From positions 1-62,242 of the forward strand of contig JAKLKA010000029.1 of the NCBI GenBank assembly GCA_023150915.1: a stretch of 62,242 nt of DNA, written 5' to 3'. Shown in pieces: positions 9,319 through 17,328 of this stretch (positions within the stretch are counted from its first letter, which is position 1; the number at the start of each line of letters is the position of its first letter). The translations under genes were made by a program, and so were the position numbers. Source of the stretch: Polyangiaceae bacterium (lineage in GTDB: Bacteria > Myxococcota_A > Polyangia > Polyangiales > Polyangiaceae). Under the pieces are notes generated by a model. That model had not been told where the DNA came from. It worked only from the letters and a program-made list of their open reading frames with translations, and searched no databases.

Positions 9319-9342
9319 AACCCTTACGTACGCGTGAGGGTT
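9319..9342. promoter_or_regulatory. Probable MerR operator upstream of the isc operon
   Basis: Two 10-base arms, AACCCTTACG and CGTGAGGGTT, flank a TACG centre. They are inverted repeats with one mismatch. The site lies 31 bases upstream of the MerR gene start, in the 155-base gap between the divergent isc operon and ABC-F gene. MerR-family proteins bind such dyads inside an over-long promoter spacer. No clear -35 was found, so the promoter itself is not assigned. Confidence 0.6.
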
Positions 9343-9442
9343 TGCCTTCGACTTTATTAGCTGCGCCCCCGGGCCTCGTCAAGCGCCGGTTTTCGCGAGG
9401 CTTCTCGACAGCCCGCCGGGCCCATGTCAAACGCGGCGCCCC

Positions 9443-11065
9443 ATGCTCCGTCTCGACTCGGTCGCCAAGCAGCACGGCAAGCAGATCCTGTTCGCCGACG
9501 CTTCGTTCGCGGTGTTCCGCGGTGACCGGGTCGGCCTGGTAGGCCCGAACGGCGCGGGCAAGTCGACCATCTTTCGCATGTTCGTGCGGGAAGAGGACCC
9601 CGATGCGGGTCAGGTGATGGTCGACAAGGGCACGACCGTCGGCCACTTCAGCCAAGACGTCGGCGACATGCAGGGCCAGAGCGTCGTGGCGGCCACCCTC
9701 GATGGCGCCGGCCCGGTCTCGGTGGCCGCGGCCCGCCTCGCCGAGCTCGAGAAGCAGCTGGCCGATCCCGACCTGGCCGATCAGATGGAGAAGCTGATCG
9801 AGGATTTCGGTGACGCTCAAGCGCGATTCGAGGAGCTGGGCGGCTACGCGCTGGACGCCCGCGCCCGCGAGATCCTCGCGGGCCTGGGCTTCGCCCAAGA
9901 GGTGATGGAAGGCGACGTCGGCGCCCTGTCGGGCGGGTGGAAGATGCGAGTGGCCCTTGCCCGCATCTTGCTCATGAAGCCCGACGCGCTGCTGCTCGAC
10001 GAGCCGACCAACCACCTGGACCTCGAATCGATTCTCTGGCTCGAGCAGTTCCTGAAGGGCTTCGACGGCGCGCTGATCATGACCTCGCACGATCACGAGT
10101 TCATGAATCGCCTGGTCAACCGCATCATCGAGATCGACGGTGGCGAGCTGACCAGCTTCACGGGCAACTACGAGAGCTACCTGGCCCAGCGGGCCGTGCT
10201 GGACGCGCAGCGCGAGAGCGAGTTCGAGCGCCAGCAGGCCATGCTGGCCAAAGAAGAGGCGTTCATCGCGCGTTTCAAGGCCCGCGCCAGCCACGCCGCC
10301 CAGGTGCAGTCGCGGGTGAAGAAGCTGGAGAAGATCGAGCGCGTCGAGCCGCCCAAGCGCCGCAAGAAGCTGCGCTTCGACTTCCCCGAGTCCCCGCGCT
10401 CGGGCGACGACGTGGTCAAGCTGCAGGGCGTGAAGAAGGCCTACGGCTCGAAGGTCATCTACGACGGGCTCGACCTCTTGATTCGCCGCAAAGAGCGCTG
10501 GTGCGTGATGGGGGTGAACGGCGCCGGCAAGAGCACGTTGCTCAAGCTGGTGGCGCACGCCTCGCAGCCCGACGCCGGCACGGTCACCGTGGGCGCCAGC
10601 GTGAAGCTCGGCTACTTCGCCCAGCACTCGATGGAGCTGCTCGACCCGGGCTCGAGCGTCTGGGACATGCTGATCGGCAAGTTCCCGAAGGCCTCGGTGG
10701 GCTCACTCAAGACCCTGGCGGGCGTGTTCGGCTTCCCCGGCGACGACGTCGAGAAGCCCTGCAAGATCCTGTCGGGTGGCGAGAAGGCGCGACTGGTGCT
10801 CGCCCTGATGCTCTACGACCCGCCGAACTTCCTGGTGCTCGACGAGCCGACCAACCACCTGGACATCGCCACCAAGGAGATGTTGGTCGAGGCCCTGGCC
10901 GGCTACGACGGAACGATGTTGTTCGTGTCCCACGACCGGCACTTCCTGCGCCTGCTCTCGAACCGGGTGCTCGAGGTCTCCCCCACGGGCGTCCGCGCCT
11001 TCGGCGGCGGCTACGCCGAGTACGTGGACGAGGTCGGTTACGAAGCCCCGGGAATGCGCATCTGA
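9443..11065 (+). CDS. ABC-F family ATPase (ribosome-associated, duplicated ABC domains)
   Basis: 540 residues with two ABC cassettes and no membrane segments. Cassette 1 has Walker A GPNGAGKST, signature LSGGWKMRVALAR and Walker B LLLDEPTNHLD. Cassette 2 has GVNGAGKST, LSGGEKARL and LVLDEPTNHLD. The linker of ~80 charged residues (RVKKLEKIERVEPPKRRKK) is the P-site tRNA interaction motif region of ABC-F proteins. Such proteins act on stalled or antibiotic-bound ribosomes. Whether this one gives antibiotic protection or is a housekeeping factor (EttA/YbiT-like) cannot be told from sequence. Transcribed divergently from the isc operon; tRNA-fMet follows. Confidence 0.93.
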   Translation: MLRLDSVAKQHGKQILFADASFAVFRGDRVGLVGPNGAGKSTIFRMFVREEDPDAGQVMVDKGTTVGHFSQDVGDMQGQSVVAATLDGAGPVSVAAARLAELEKQLADPDLADQMEKLIEDFGDAQARFEELGGYALDARAREILAGLGFAQEVMEGDVGALSGGWKMRVALARILLMKPDALLLDEPTNHLDLESILWLEQFLKGFDGALIMTSHDHEFMNRLVNRIIEIDGGELTSFTGNYESYLAQRAVLDAQRESEFERQQAMLAKEEAFIARFKARASHAAQVQSRVKKLEKIERVEPPKRRKKLRFDFPESPRSGDDVVKLQGVKKAYGSKVIYDGLDLLIRRKERWCVMGVNGAGKSTLLKLVAHASQPDAGTVTVGASVKLGYFAQHSMELLDPGSSVWDMLIGKFPKASVGSLKTLAGVFGFPGDDVEKPCKILSGGEKARLVLALMLYDPPNFLVLDEPTNHLDIATKEMLVEALAGYDGTMLFVSHDRHFLRLLSNRVLEVSPTGVRAFGGGYAEYVDEVGYEAPGMRI

Positions 11066-11083
11066 TCGCGAAGAACCCAGGGC

Positions 11084-11111
11084 TTGACAGCCGAGCGCGC
11101 GCGGGTAGAGT
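11084..11111 (+). promoter_or_regulatory. Sigma-70 type promoter of tRNA-fMet
   Basis: TTGACA at 11084-11089 is a perfect -35. TAGAGT at 11106-11111 is a 4/6 match to the -10, with a 16-base spacer. The expected transcription start is about 11117-11118, essentially the mature 5' end of the tRNA. Confidence 0.65.
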
Positions 11112-11116
11112 GCGCC

Positions 11117-11190
<74 letters not shown>

Positions 11191-11202
11191 CCGAGAGGAA
11201 CT

Positions 11203-11244
11203 GCGGAGTCAGCCCCTGAGGCCGACTCCGCTTCTTCGTTTCTT
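11203..11244 (+). terminator. Rho-independent terminator after tRNA-fMet
   Basis: GCGGAGTC and GACTCCGC form a perfect 8-bp stem, extended inward by a GCC/GGC pairing, followed by the pyrimidine/T-rich run TTCTTCGTTTCTT. It lies 13 bases past the tRNA. Confidence 0.8.
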
Positions 11245-11299
11245 GGGCCAGGCGCGGGCCAGTGCCCAGCGTGCCGACGGCGAGCGGCCCACTCGGGCG

Positions 11300-12088
11300 C
11301 TACCGCCGACACGGCTCCTTGAACGCGATCCGCACGCGCTCGATGTTCACCGGCGTGACCGGGCGGTCGCCGGCAGCGGTGGGCACGCGGGCGATCCGGG
11401 CGATCACCTCGTCAGGGCCGCACTCGCCGAAGGCCGTATAGCGCGCGTCGAGGTGGGGCGCGGCGCCGTCCAAGATGAAGAACTGCATGCCGTTGGTGTC
11501 TGGCCCGCGATTGGCCATGAAGAGCAGGCCGCGGCGGTCCGCGCGCACCGACTCGTCGATCTCGTCGGGCAAGAGAAACCCGGGCTCTCCCGTGCCGTTC
11601 CCGAGGGGATCGCCGCCTTGGATCATGAAACCCGAGATGATGCGGTGGAAGGTGGAGCCGTCGTAGGCCGGGCGCGCGCGCCAGGCACCGCTCTTCGCGT
11701 CGCGCCACGGGCGCAGCCCCCGGGCCAGGCCCACGAAGCTCGCCACCGTGCGCGGGGCAACCTCGTCCCAGAGCGTGCACTCGAGGGTGCCTTCGCTGGT
11801 CTCGATGTTCGCGCGAAGCGGCCAGTCGCCGACCAGATCGCGAATCGCGTCGGCCATGCCGAACTGACCGGCGAGCGGGTCATCGGGGCTGGGCAAGAGC
11901 TCGCGGACCGCGCGAATGGCCTTCGGCACGCGGAGCGGCGGCGTGCACGCGGGGGTGGCCTCGGCGCCGAGGGGCTCCGGCGAAGCAGCTGGCGCGCCGA
12001 CCACCACGGTGCGCGCGACCGGGGTCGGGTTCTGTGCCGCGCAGGCCCAGACCAGCGCCGAGCCGACGAGAATCGCCCGGCTACGCAT
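11300..12088 (-). CDS. Cyclophilin-type peptidyl-prolyl isomerase lipoprotein
   Basis: 262 residues. A signal peptide ending VWACAA gives lipid anchoring at about Cys16, then a linker to about residue 90. The cyclophilin domain follows: ANIETSEGTLECTLW, active-site stretch STFHRIISGFMIQGGDP (catalytic Arg and Gln present), and GLLFMANRGPDTNGMQFFI. It should catalyse prolyl isomerisation during folding of exported proteins. Its ATG overlaps the end of the DUF190 gene by eight bases, so it may be transcribed with the fluoride genes. Confidence 0.92.
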   Translation of the reverse strand: MRSRAILVGSALVWACAAQNPTPVARTVVVGAPAASPEPLGAEATPACTPPLRVPKAIRAVRELLPSPDDPLAGQFGMADAIRDLVGDWPLRANIETSEGTLECTLWDEVAPRTVASFVGLARGLRPWRDAKSGAWRARPAYDGSTFHRIISGFMIQGGDPLGNGTGEPGFLLPDEIDESVRADRRGLLFMANRGPDTNGMQFFILDGAAPHLDARYTAFGECGPDEVIARIARVPTAAGDRPVTPVNIERVRIAFKEPCRR

Positions 12089-12428
12089 GGGCGCGGGCAG
12101 CAGAGTACCGAAGGACGCGCACCTTCTCGAGCGTCACCATTCCGCCGGCCATCATCTCGTCCAGGAGCGACAAGAGCCGGTCGACGTGCGCCGCGTCGTC
12201 GATCAGCTCGATGATCACCGGCAGGTCGCCAGAGAGGTCGATCAAGCTGGCGGTGTGGATGACGCTGCGGGCACCGAAGCCGGCGACCCCGTGAATGACG
12301 GTGGCGCCCGCGAAGCCCTCGGCCCGCAGGCGCTCGAGCAGCGCGCGGGCCAGCGGCTGGTGGTGCCACTTGTCACCTTCGCCGATGAAGATCCGAACCA
12401 GGGTCTGTTCGCCGTCGAGAGCTCGCAT
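12081..12428 (-). CDS. DUF190 (PII-like) protein
   Basis: 115 residues starting at ATG 12428, with a strong ribosome site AAGGAGG that overlaps the stop of crcB. The sequence LVRIFIGEGDKWHHQPLARALLERLRAEGFAGATVI and the later LPVIIELID are characteristic of DUF190, a PII-like fold often found next to crcB. A regulatory role for the fluoride channel is commonly supposed but unproven. The frame stays open upstream over crcB; that part is shadow sequence. Confidence 0.9.
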   Translation of the reverse strand: MRALDGEQTLVRIFIGEGDKWHHQPLARALLERLRAEGFAGATVIHGVAGFGARSVIHTASLIDLSGDLPVIIELIDDAAHVDRLLSLLDEMMAGGMVTLEKVRVLRYSAARAHA

Positions 12429-12439
12429 CGCGTCCTCCT

Positions 12440-12823
12440 TCAAGCCTTGGTCATGGCGTTCGCCAAGAAGAGTCCCAGCACCACGGCGGCAAAGCAGCCC
12501 ACGGTGGTGATCGTCACGTTCCACAGCGCTGCGCCGCGTGCACCGGCCTGAACCAGCTTGGTGGTCTCGTAGGCGAAGCTCGAATAGGTGGTGAGGCCGC
12601 CCAGGAACCCGGTGGTCAGGGCCAAGCGCAGGGTGGGCGAAAAAGTGGTGACGTTGAGCGCGACCTGCATGATGAGCGCGATCAAGAAGCACCCGGCAAC
12701 GTTGACGATCAGCGTGGCATACGGGAACGCGGTCCCGAAGCGCTCGCCCGCCCACAGCCCGACCAGGTAGCGCGTACCGACGCCGGCGGCCCCGGCCAGG
12801 CTGATCCAGAACAGGCGCTCCAC
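12440..12823 (-). CDS. crcB: Fluoride-specific ion channel CrcB/Fluc
   Basis: 127 residues from a GTG start (VERLFWISLAGAAG), the normal length. Four hydrophobic helices are visible. Signatures are GVGTRYLVG in helix 1, the Asn in TLIVNVAGCFLIA, and GFLGGLTTYSSFAYE, the polar track and sodium-site region of Fluc. It exports toxic fluoride as a dual-topology dimer; a single gene therefore suggests a homodimer. It is followed by DUF190 with a 11-base gap and divergent from a beta-lactamase. No fluoride riboswitch was recognised upstream. Confidence 0.93.
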   Translation of the reverse strand: MERLFWISLAGAAGVGTRYLVGLWAGERFGTAFPYATLIVNVAGCFLIALIMQVALNVTTFSPTLRLALTTGFLGGLTTYSSFAYETTKLVQAGARGAALWNVTITTVGCFAAVVLGLFLANAMTKA

Positions 12824-12899
12824 GGCGCCAGCGTGCTTCGGGCGCGACACGGGGGCAAGGGGTGCACACCCGGTGTTCTCGTGCGAATCTGGGGCCGTG

Positions 12900-13766
12900 A
12901 TGGTTGCACGAGGACTGCTCGCAGCGGCGCTGGCCGCGGCCTGCTCGACCAGACCGCCGGAGGCGCCCGCGCCACCCCAGGACCCGTTCCCGGGGCTCGA
13001 GGCTCGGCTCGGGGGGCGCGTGGGAGTCTTCGCGCTCGACACCGAGACTGGCCGAGAGGTCGCGCATCGCGAGGACGAACGCTTCGCGCTGTGCTCGACC
13101 TTCAAGTGGGCGCTCGCAGCGGCTGTGCTGGCGCGGGTCGACCGCGGCGAAGAGAAGCTCGACCGGAACATCAGCTACGATTCGAGTGCGCTGCTCGAGC
13201 ATGCTCCGATCACTCGGGTCCACGCAGCGCGCGGCTTCATGACCACCGCCGAGCTGGCGGCGGCCAGCGTGACCGTGAGCGACAACACCGCCACCAACCT
13301 GCTGCTGTCCCAGCTGGGGGGGCCCGGCGCCGTCACCGCCTTCCTGCGGGCGCAAGGCGACACGGTGACTCGGCTCGACCGCGACGAGCCGGCGCTGAAT
13401 GAGAATCTCGCCGGCGACCCGCGGGACACGACCTCACCCCGCGCCATGGCGACCGCACTCAGGACCGTATTTTCGGGCGGCCAGCTGGCGGCGGCGAACC
13501 GAGATCGCCTGCTGGGCTGGATGCGGAGCTCGCCGACCGGGCGCGAGCGGCTGCGCGCGGGGTTGCCGGCGACGTGGGTCGTTGCGGACAAGACCGGCAC
13601 CTGCAACCGAGGCGCCGTGAACGACGTCGCGATCGCCTGGCCCCCGGGGCGACGCCCGATCGTGATCGCGGCCTACCTGAGCGACTCACGACGGACACTG
13701 CCAGAGCTGAACCGGGCTCACGCGGAAATCGGCCGTGTGATCGCCGCGGAATTCAGCCGCCGCTGA
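12900..13766 (+). CDS. Class A serine beta-lactamase, lipoprotein, with carbapenemase-type cysteine pair
   Basis: 288 residues. The start ATG gives a short signal ending LAAACS (lipid-anchored Cys15). Class A motifs are complete: STFK (nucleophile Ser66 here, Ambler 70), SDN, the omega-loop EPALNE (general base Glu166) and KTG. Cys lies directly before the catalytic Ser (CSTFK), and KTGTC puts a second Cys at Ambler 238. The C69-C238 disulfide is a hallmark of class A carbapenemases such as KPC and SME. It is divergent from crcB and converges on the MoaD-like gene with a 14-base tail overlap. Activity is inferred; spectrum is unknown. Confidence 0.92.
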   Translation: MVARGLLAAALAAACSTRPPEAPAPPQDPFPGLEARLGGRVGVFALDTETGREVAHREDERFALCSTFKWALAAAVLARVDRGEEKLDRNISYDSSALLEHAPITRVHAARGFMTTAELAAASVTVSDNTATNLLLSQLGGPGAVTAFLRAQGDTVTRLDRDEPALNENLAGDPRDTTSPRAMATALRTVFSGGQLAAANRDRLLGWMRSSPTGRERLRAGLPATWVVADKTGTCNRGAVNDVAIAWPPGRRPIVIAAYLSDSRRTLPELNRAHAEIGRVIAAEFSRR

Positions 13767-14010
13767 GCGCCTGCACCAGCGTGACTTCGTCGCCGGAGGC
13801 AAGGGCCCGGCCCAGATCGAACACCTGCTCGCCGTTGACGAAGAATCGCATGTGAGGCCGCATCCGCTCTTGCTCGTCGATCACCCGGAAGCGAATGCCG
13901 GGGAACTGCCGGTCGAGATCGACGAGCAGCGCGGCCAGGGTTGGCCCGGCGGCATCGACTTCGCTGACCCTCGTGTACGAGAGCAACGGGCTCGGGATCA
14001 GCACCTTCAC
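13753..14010 (-). CDS. MoaD/ThiS-like ubiquitin-fold protein with C-terminal Gly-Gly
   Basis: 85 residues from a GTG start (VKVLIPSPLLSYTRV) overlapping the stop of the BNR gene (GTGA). The chain shows the beta-grasp pattern with RFFVNGEQVFDLG and ends ALSGG. A free terminal Gly-Gly is the site of activation by adenylation and of sulfur or conjugate carriage in MoaD/ThiS proteins. No MoaE, MoeB or ThiG is nearby, so a molybdopterin role is not shown. Pairing with the upstream BNR-repeat gene points to a joint role. Confidence 0.85.
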   Translation of the reverse strand: MKVLIPSPLLSYTRVSEVDAAGPTLAALLVDLDRQFPGIRFRVIDEQERMRPHMRFFVNGEQVFDLGRALASGDEVTLVQALSGG

Positions 14011-15164
14011 CGAAGCTCGGCTGCCTCCACCGCGTAGATCTCGGGCAAGTGACGCGCGATGCACTCCCAGCCCTGACCCTCGTCGCGGCTCATCCACAGC
14101 TCGCCGCTGGTGGTCCCGAAATAGAGCCCGACCGGATCGTGGCGGTCGGCGCTCATCGCTTGGCGCTTCACGGTCCACCAGGCCTGGCTGCGGGGCATGC
14201 CTGCGTCCAGCCGCTGCCAGCTCTTGCCCGCATTCTTGGTGACGAAGACCGCCGGGCGACCGCCCGGGCTGGTGCGCGGCCAGACCGTCTGACCGTCCAT
14301 CGGCAGCACCCAGGCGGTGTCCGCGTCGCGCGGGTGCACCACCATGGTGAAGCCGACGTCGCCCACCGCCTTCGGCATGCGCTTGCCGATGCGATGCCAG
14401 GTGCCTTCAGGCCGATCGATGCGGTAGATGCCGCAGTGGTTCTGCTGATACAGCCGGTCGGGATTGGTCGCGCACATCCGCAAGCAGTGTGGATCGTGGA
14501 AAGCGATGTTGGCGGGGTCGAAACCTCCGACCACCTCCATGCCCGCGATCAGCGGGCGCCAGTGCTTGCCACCGTCGGTCGACTCGTGCACGCCACCACC
14601 CGACATGCCGAAGTAGAGATGCTTGGGGTCGCGCGGGTCGACCAGGATCGAGTGGAGCTTCGGGCCGTCGGGGGTCCCGTCTTGCACGCTGCCCATCCAC
14701 TGCCGAAACTGCGCGTCGTCGTTCACACTCGGAAGTGGGCGCCAGGTGTCCCCGCAGTCGTCCGAGCGGAACAGCCCCTGCGGCGAAGTGCCGGCGTACC
14801 ACGCGCCCGGCTCGCTGGCGTGGCACGGGGTGAGCCAGAAGGTGTGGTCCACGCTGCGCCCGGGTTCCCCCTTCTTGGCCTTGGTGAACGCCGGCGGCTT
14901 CTTCGCTTCGGTCCAGGTGCGGCCGAGGTTCGTCGAGCGAAACACGGTCGGCCCCAGGTGCCCCGTCTTCGCCGCCGCCAAGAGGGTGCGCCCGTCACGG
15001 GGGTCGAGCACCAGGTGATGGATGATGTGACCCAGGAAGTGCGGGCCGTCGAGCTGCCAGCGCTTGCGCTTCGCGTCGCCGTGGACGATGAACGCGCCCT
15101 TGCGCGTGGCAACCAGCACCCCCACGTACGGCCGCTCGCCCGGCTTCTTTCGGCTCTTCCCCAT
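14007..15164 (-). CDS. BNR/Asp-box repeat beta-propeller protein (exo-sialidase-like fold)
   Basis: 385 residues, with no signal peptide. At least four Asp-box-like turns occur (S-x-D-x-G-x-T-W type): STNLGRTWTE, SDDCGDTWRP, STDGGKHWRP and TKNAGKSWQRL, the repeats of six-bladed sialidase-like propellers. The Arg triad of real sialidases was not identified, so enzymatic activity is doubtful. The N-terminus VGVLVATRKGAFIV resembles cytoplasmic proteins of this type. It is translationally coupled to the MoaD-like gene downstream. Confidence 0.82.
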   Translation of the reverse strand: MGKSRKKPGERPYVGVLVATRKGAFIVHGDAKRKRWQLDGPHFLGHIIHHLVLDPRDGRTLLAAAKTGHLGPTVFRSTNLGRTWTEAKKPPAFTKAKKGEPGRSVDHTFWLTPCHASEPGAWYAGTSPQGLFRSDDCGDTWRPLPSVNDDAQFRQWMGSVQDGTPDGPKLHSILVDPRDPKHLYFGMSGGGVHESTDGGKHWRPLIAGMEVVGGFDPANIAFHDPHCLRMCATNPDRLYQQNHCGIYRIDRPEGTWHRIGKRMPKAVGDVGFTMVVHPRDADTAWVLPMDGQTVWPRTSPGGRPAVFVTKNAGKSWQRLDAGMPRSQAWWTVKRQAMSADRHDPVGLYFGTTSGELWMSRDEGQGWECIARHLPEIYAVEAAELR

Positions 15165-15227
15165 CGACCTCGCCTCCGACCTCGCGGCTCGTACCTGGGG
15201 CTCTGGACCGGGCTCGTCAAGCGCGGG

Positions 15228-15734
15228 TCAGAGCAGCCGTGGAAGCGCCGCGCACAGCAGCACCGCCAGCGCTGCGCCGACCGCCGCCAGCACCCAGAGC
15301 CACCGCCGCGGGGCAACGGGCAGCTCTATCGGATCGTCCACGGTGGCCGCCAAGGGGGGCTGCCAACGCTGGGTCGGTGGCTCGGGTTCGGGCTCGGGTT
15401 CGGGCTCGAGTGCACGCTCGGGCGGCGGATCGACAGCAGCCCGCGTGAGCCCCAGCTTCGGTCGCAGCTGCACGGCGTCGTCTTCTTCGGGCTCGTCGCA
15501 GGGCACGATCGGCTCGAGGCCGATGGCGGGAGGGTTGCTCCAGCGCTCGGGATGGAACGCATCGGAGCACGGGGCGTCGTCTCGCTGTTCCGGTCGATAC
15601 ACGCTGCGCAGCGTGGTGGAGCACAGCGGTCCGAGCCGAGCGGGCTCGCGCACCACCGGCGGCATGCCGACGATCGTGCCCTGCGCGGTGCGGCGCGGCC
15701 GAAAGCTGTCGGGGCTGGAAGCAGGAGCGCTCAT
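15228..15734 (-). CDS. Hypothetical tail-anchored protein
   Basis: 168 residues from ATG. The first ~140 residues are polar and low in predicted structure, with a QGTIVGMPPVV segment and a short Glu-Pro repeat (EPEPEPEPEP). The last ~22 residues (WLWVLAAVGAALAVLLCAALPRLL) form one membrane helix at the C-terminus. No enzyme motif. A TTG four codons upstream is a less likely start. It stands alone, 63 bases past the start of the BNR gene. Confidence 0.6.
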   Translation of the reverse strand: MSAPASSPDSFRPRRTAQGTIVGMPPVVREPARLGPLCSTTLRSVYRPEQRDDAPCSDAFHPERWSNPPAIGLEPIVPCDEPEEDDAVQLRPKLGLTRAAVDPPPERALEPEPEPEPEPPTQRWQPPLAATVDDPIELPVAPRRWLWVLAAVGAALAVLLCAALPRLL

Positions 15735-15804
15735 CGCCAGCCCCAAGTACGCCGGGCCCGGACCGGCTCTTCCCGTGTGGGGGAAACCCCTGAACCCCGA
15801 TCGG

Positions 15805-17328
15805 CTAATGCTCGCAGCTCGAATTCCAGGCGGGCGCCACGGATTTGAAGGCTGAATACGCAGCCTTCTGGCCGCCAGAGCTGTCGAGCACGCCGAACGG
15901 CGGGACCATTCCGTCGCTCCAGCAGAACCAGAACACGACCGGGACCTGCGTGCCGTAGCCAGCGGCCAGCGCGTAAACGTTCTTCAGGTACTGGGCCTGA
16001 TTGTCGGAATCGACGGTGCCGATCTCGGTGACCCAGACTGGCTTCCCGAAGGCCAGGTACGCGCTGAACAGCGCGCTCATGTTTCCGAAGCCCCACGTCG
16101 AATTGGGCCAGTTGTCAGGCGCGCGCTGCCCATAGGGATGAATGCCGACACCGTCCGCGAACAAGCCCCCGGCGGCGTTCTTGGCCTGGGTCAGATAGCT
16201 CGGGTTGCCCGACGCGAGCCCGCCCACGATCACCGGCGCCGAGGTGCTGGCCTTCAGCTTGGTGTACGCGTCTTTGAGCAGCGCACCGTAGGTTGCCGGG
16301 GGCACGTAGGGGTCGTACCCGGCAGAGGGCGCCAGATCCGGTTCGTTCCAGACCTCCCACGCGTCGATGCCCGTGCCGACGGACGCGACGAGATTGCCGA
16401 GCTCCTGGACGTATTGCGCGCGGTAGCTGGTCCACGAGCTGCTGCTCCCCGACGAACCCGGCGAGGGGATCGACACGCTCGCGTAGTCGAAGATCAGCAG
16501 CACGCGCACGCCGCCGCTGCGGAGCGCGGCGATCTGGCTCTTCTGCGTCGCCGCGCTCACGCCGACTTTCCACTCGATGCGCGCCCAGCGCGCGCCGAGT
16601 GTCCGGAGGTCGCTCGCGCTGGGGTTGCCCTTGGGGTTCGCGGGGTCGATGTTCATCGCGAAGCGATTGCGCACGGCCTGATCGGCGCAAGTGCCCACGG
16701 GGTTGCCTCCGCTGCCGCCGCCCGTGCCCCCGCTGCCGCCGCCCCCGCTGCCGCCGCCGCTGCCCCCGCTCCCGCCGCCGCCCGAGCTGGGGTTCGAGCC
16801 GATCTGGCAGCTGGCGACGGCCGTGCCGTTGTCTTTCGTGAACGTGAGCTTCAGCGTGCCGGCGCCGTGCCCCGAGACCTTCCAGCTCCAGCTGTAAGGC
16901 CCCGCGCCACTGATCTTCAGATCGCTGGCGACCGGCGACCCGGGCCCGGTCACGTCCATCCCGATATAGACGTAGCCCGGAGTGTCCTTGAACGTGACCG
17001 TGAAGTCCGAGCCGGCGGTGACCGGGACCTGCGAGAAGCTGAAGCGCGAGTCGCAGGGCAACGGCGCCCCGCCGCTGCCGCCGGAACCGCCGCCCGCGGG
17101 GGTGCCGCCCTGGCCCGCGCCGCCGCTGCTCGCGCCCCCCGCGCCGGCAGTGCCGCCGCTGGGCCACGCGCCCGAGCCGCCGACCGATTGCCCACCGCTG
17201 CCGCCGCCACCCTGACCCCCGGCTGAAACCCCGTCCGAGGGGGCGCTGTCTTGGGCCGAGCACGCGATCGAGAGCCCGGTGACGACCAGCAAGCACCAGC
17301 GGTTCACGACCAGCATGCCCGAGCTCAT
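15805..17328 (-). CDS. Lipoprotein glycoside hydrolase with (beta/alpha)8-type catalytic domain
   Basis: 507 residues. The ATG overlaps the stop of the upstream lipoprotein gene (ATGA). A signal peptide ends LSIACSAQ (lipobox). Two Gly/Ser tethers flank a ~100-residue beta-sandwich-like domain (residues ~90-190). The C-terminal ~290 residues look like a GH clan A barrel: WEVWNEPDL near residue 327 has the Asn-Glu acid/base pair, and WVTEIGT near 430 has the candidate nucleophile Glu. GH39- or GH5-like is the best guess; it probably cleaves a plant or microbial polysaccharide at the cell surface. Confidence 0.83.
   Translation of the reverse strand: MSSGMLVVNRWCLLVVTGLSIACSAQDSAPSDGVSAGGQGGGGSGGQSVGGSGAWPSGGTAGAGGASSGGAGQGGTPAGGGSGGSGGAPLPCDSRFSFSQVPVTAGSDFTVTFKDTPGYVYIGMDVTGPGSPVASDLKISGAGPYSWSWKVSGHGAGTLKLTFTKDNGTAVASCQIGSNPSSGGGGSGGSGGGSGGGGSGGTGGGSGGNPVGTCADQAVRNRFAMNIDPANPKGNPSASDLRTLGARWARIEWKVGVSAATQKSQIAALRSGGVRVLLIFDYASVSIPSPGSSGSSSSWTSYRAQYVQELGNLVASVGTGIDAWEVWNEPDLAPSAGYDPYVPPATYGALLKDAYTKLKASTSAPVIVGGLASGNPSYLTQAKNAAGGLFADGVGIHPYGQRAPDNWPNSTWGFGNMSALFSAYLAFGKPVWVTEIGTVDSDNQAQYLKNVYALAAGYGTQVPVVFWFCWSDGMVPPFGVLDSSGGQKAAYSAFKSVAPAWNSSCEH

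Noticed and set aside
12824-12899. Fluoride riboswitch upstream of crcB
   Set aside because: The 76-base gap shows no recognisable crcB-motif pseudoknot; absence cannot be proven by eye.
12081-13355. One long 424-residue protein covering DUF190 and crcB on the minus strand
   Set aside because: Only the last 115 residues resemble a protein family; the rest is the shadow of crcB and the beta-lactamase in another frame.
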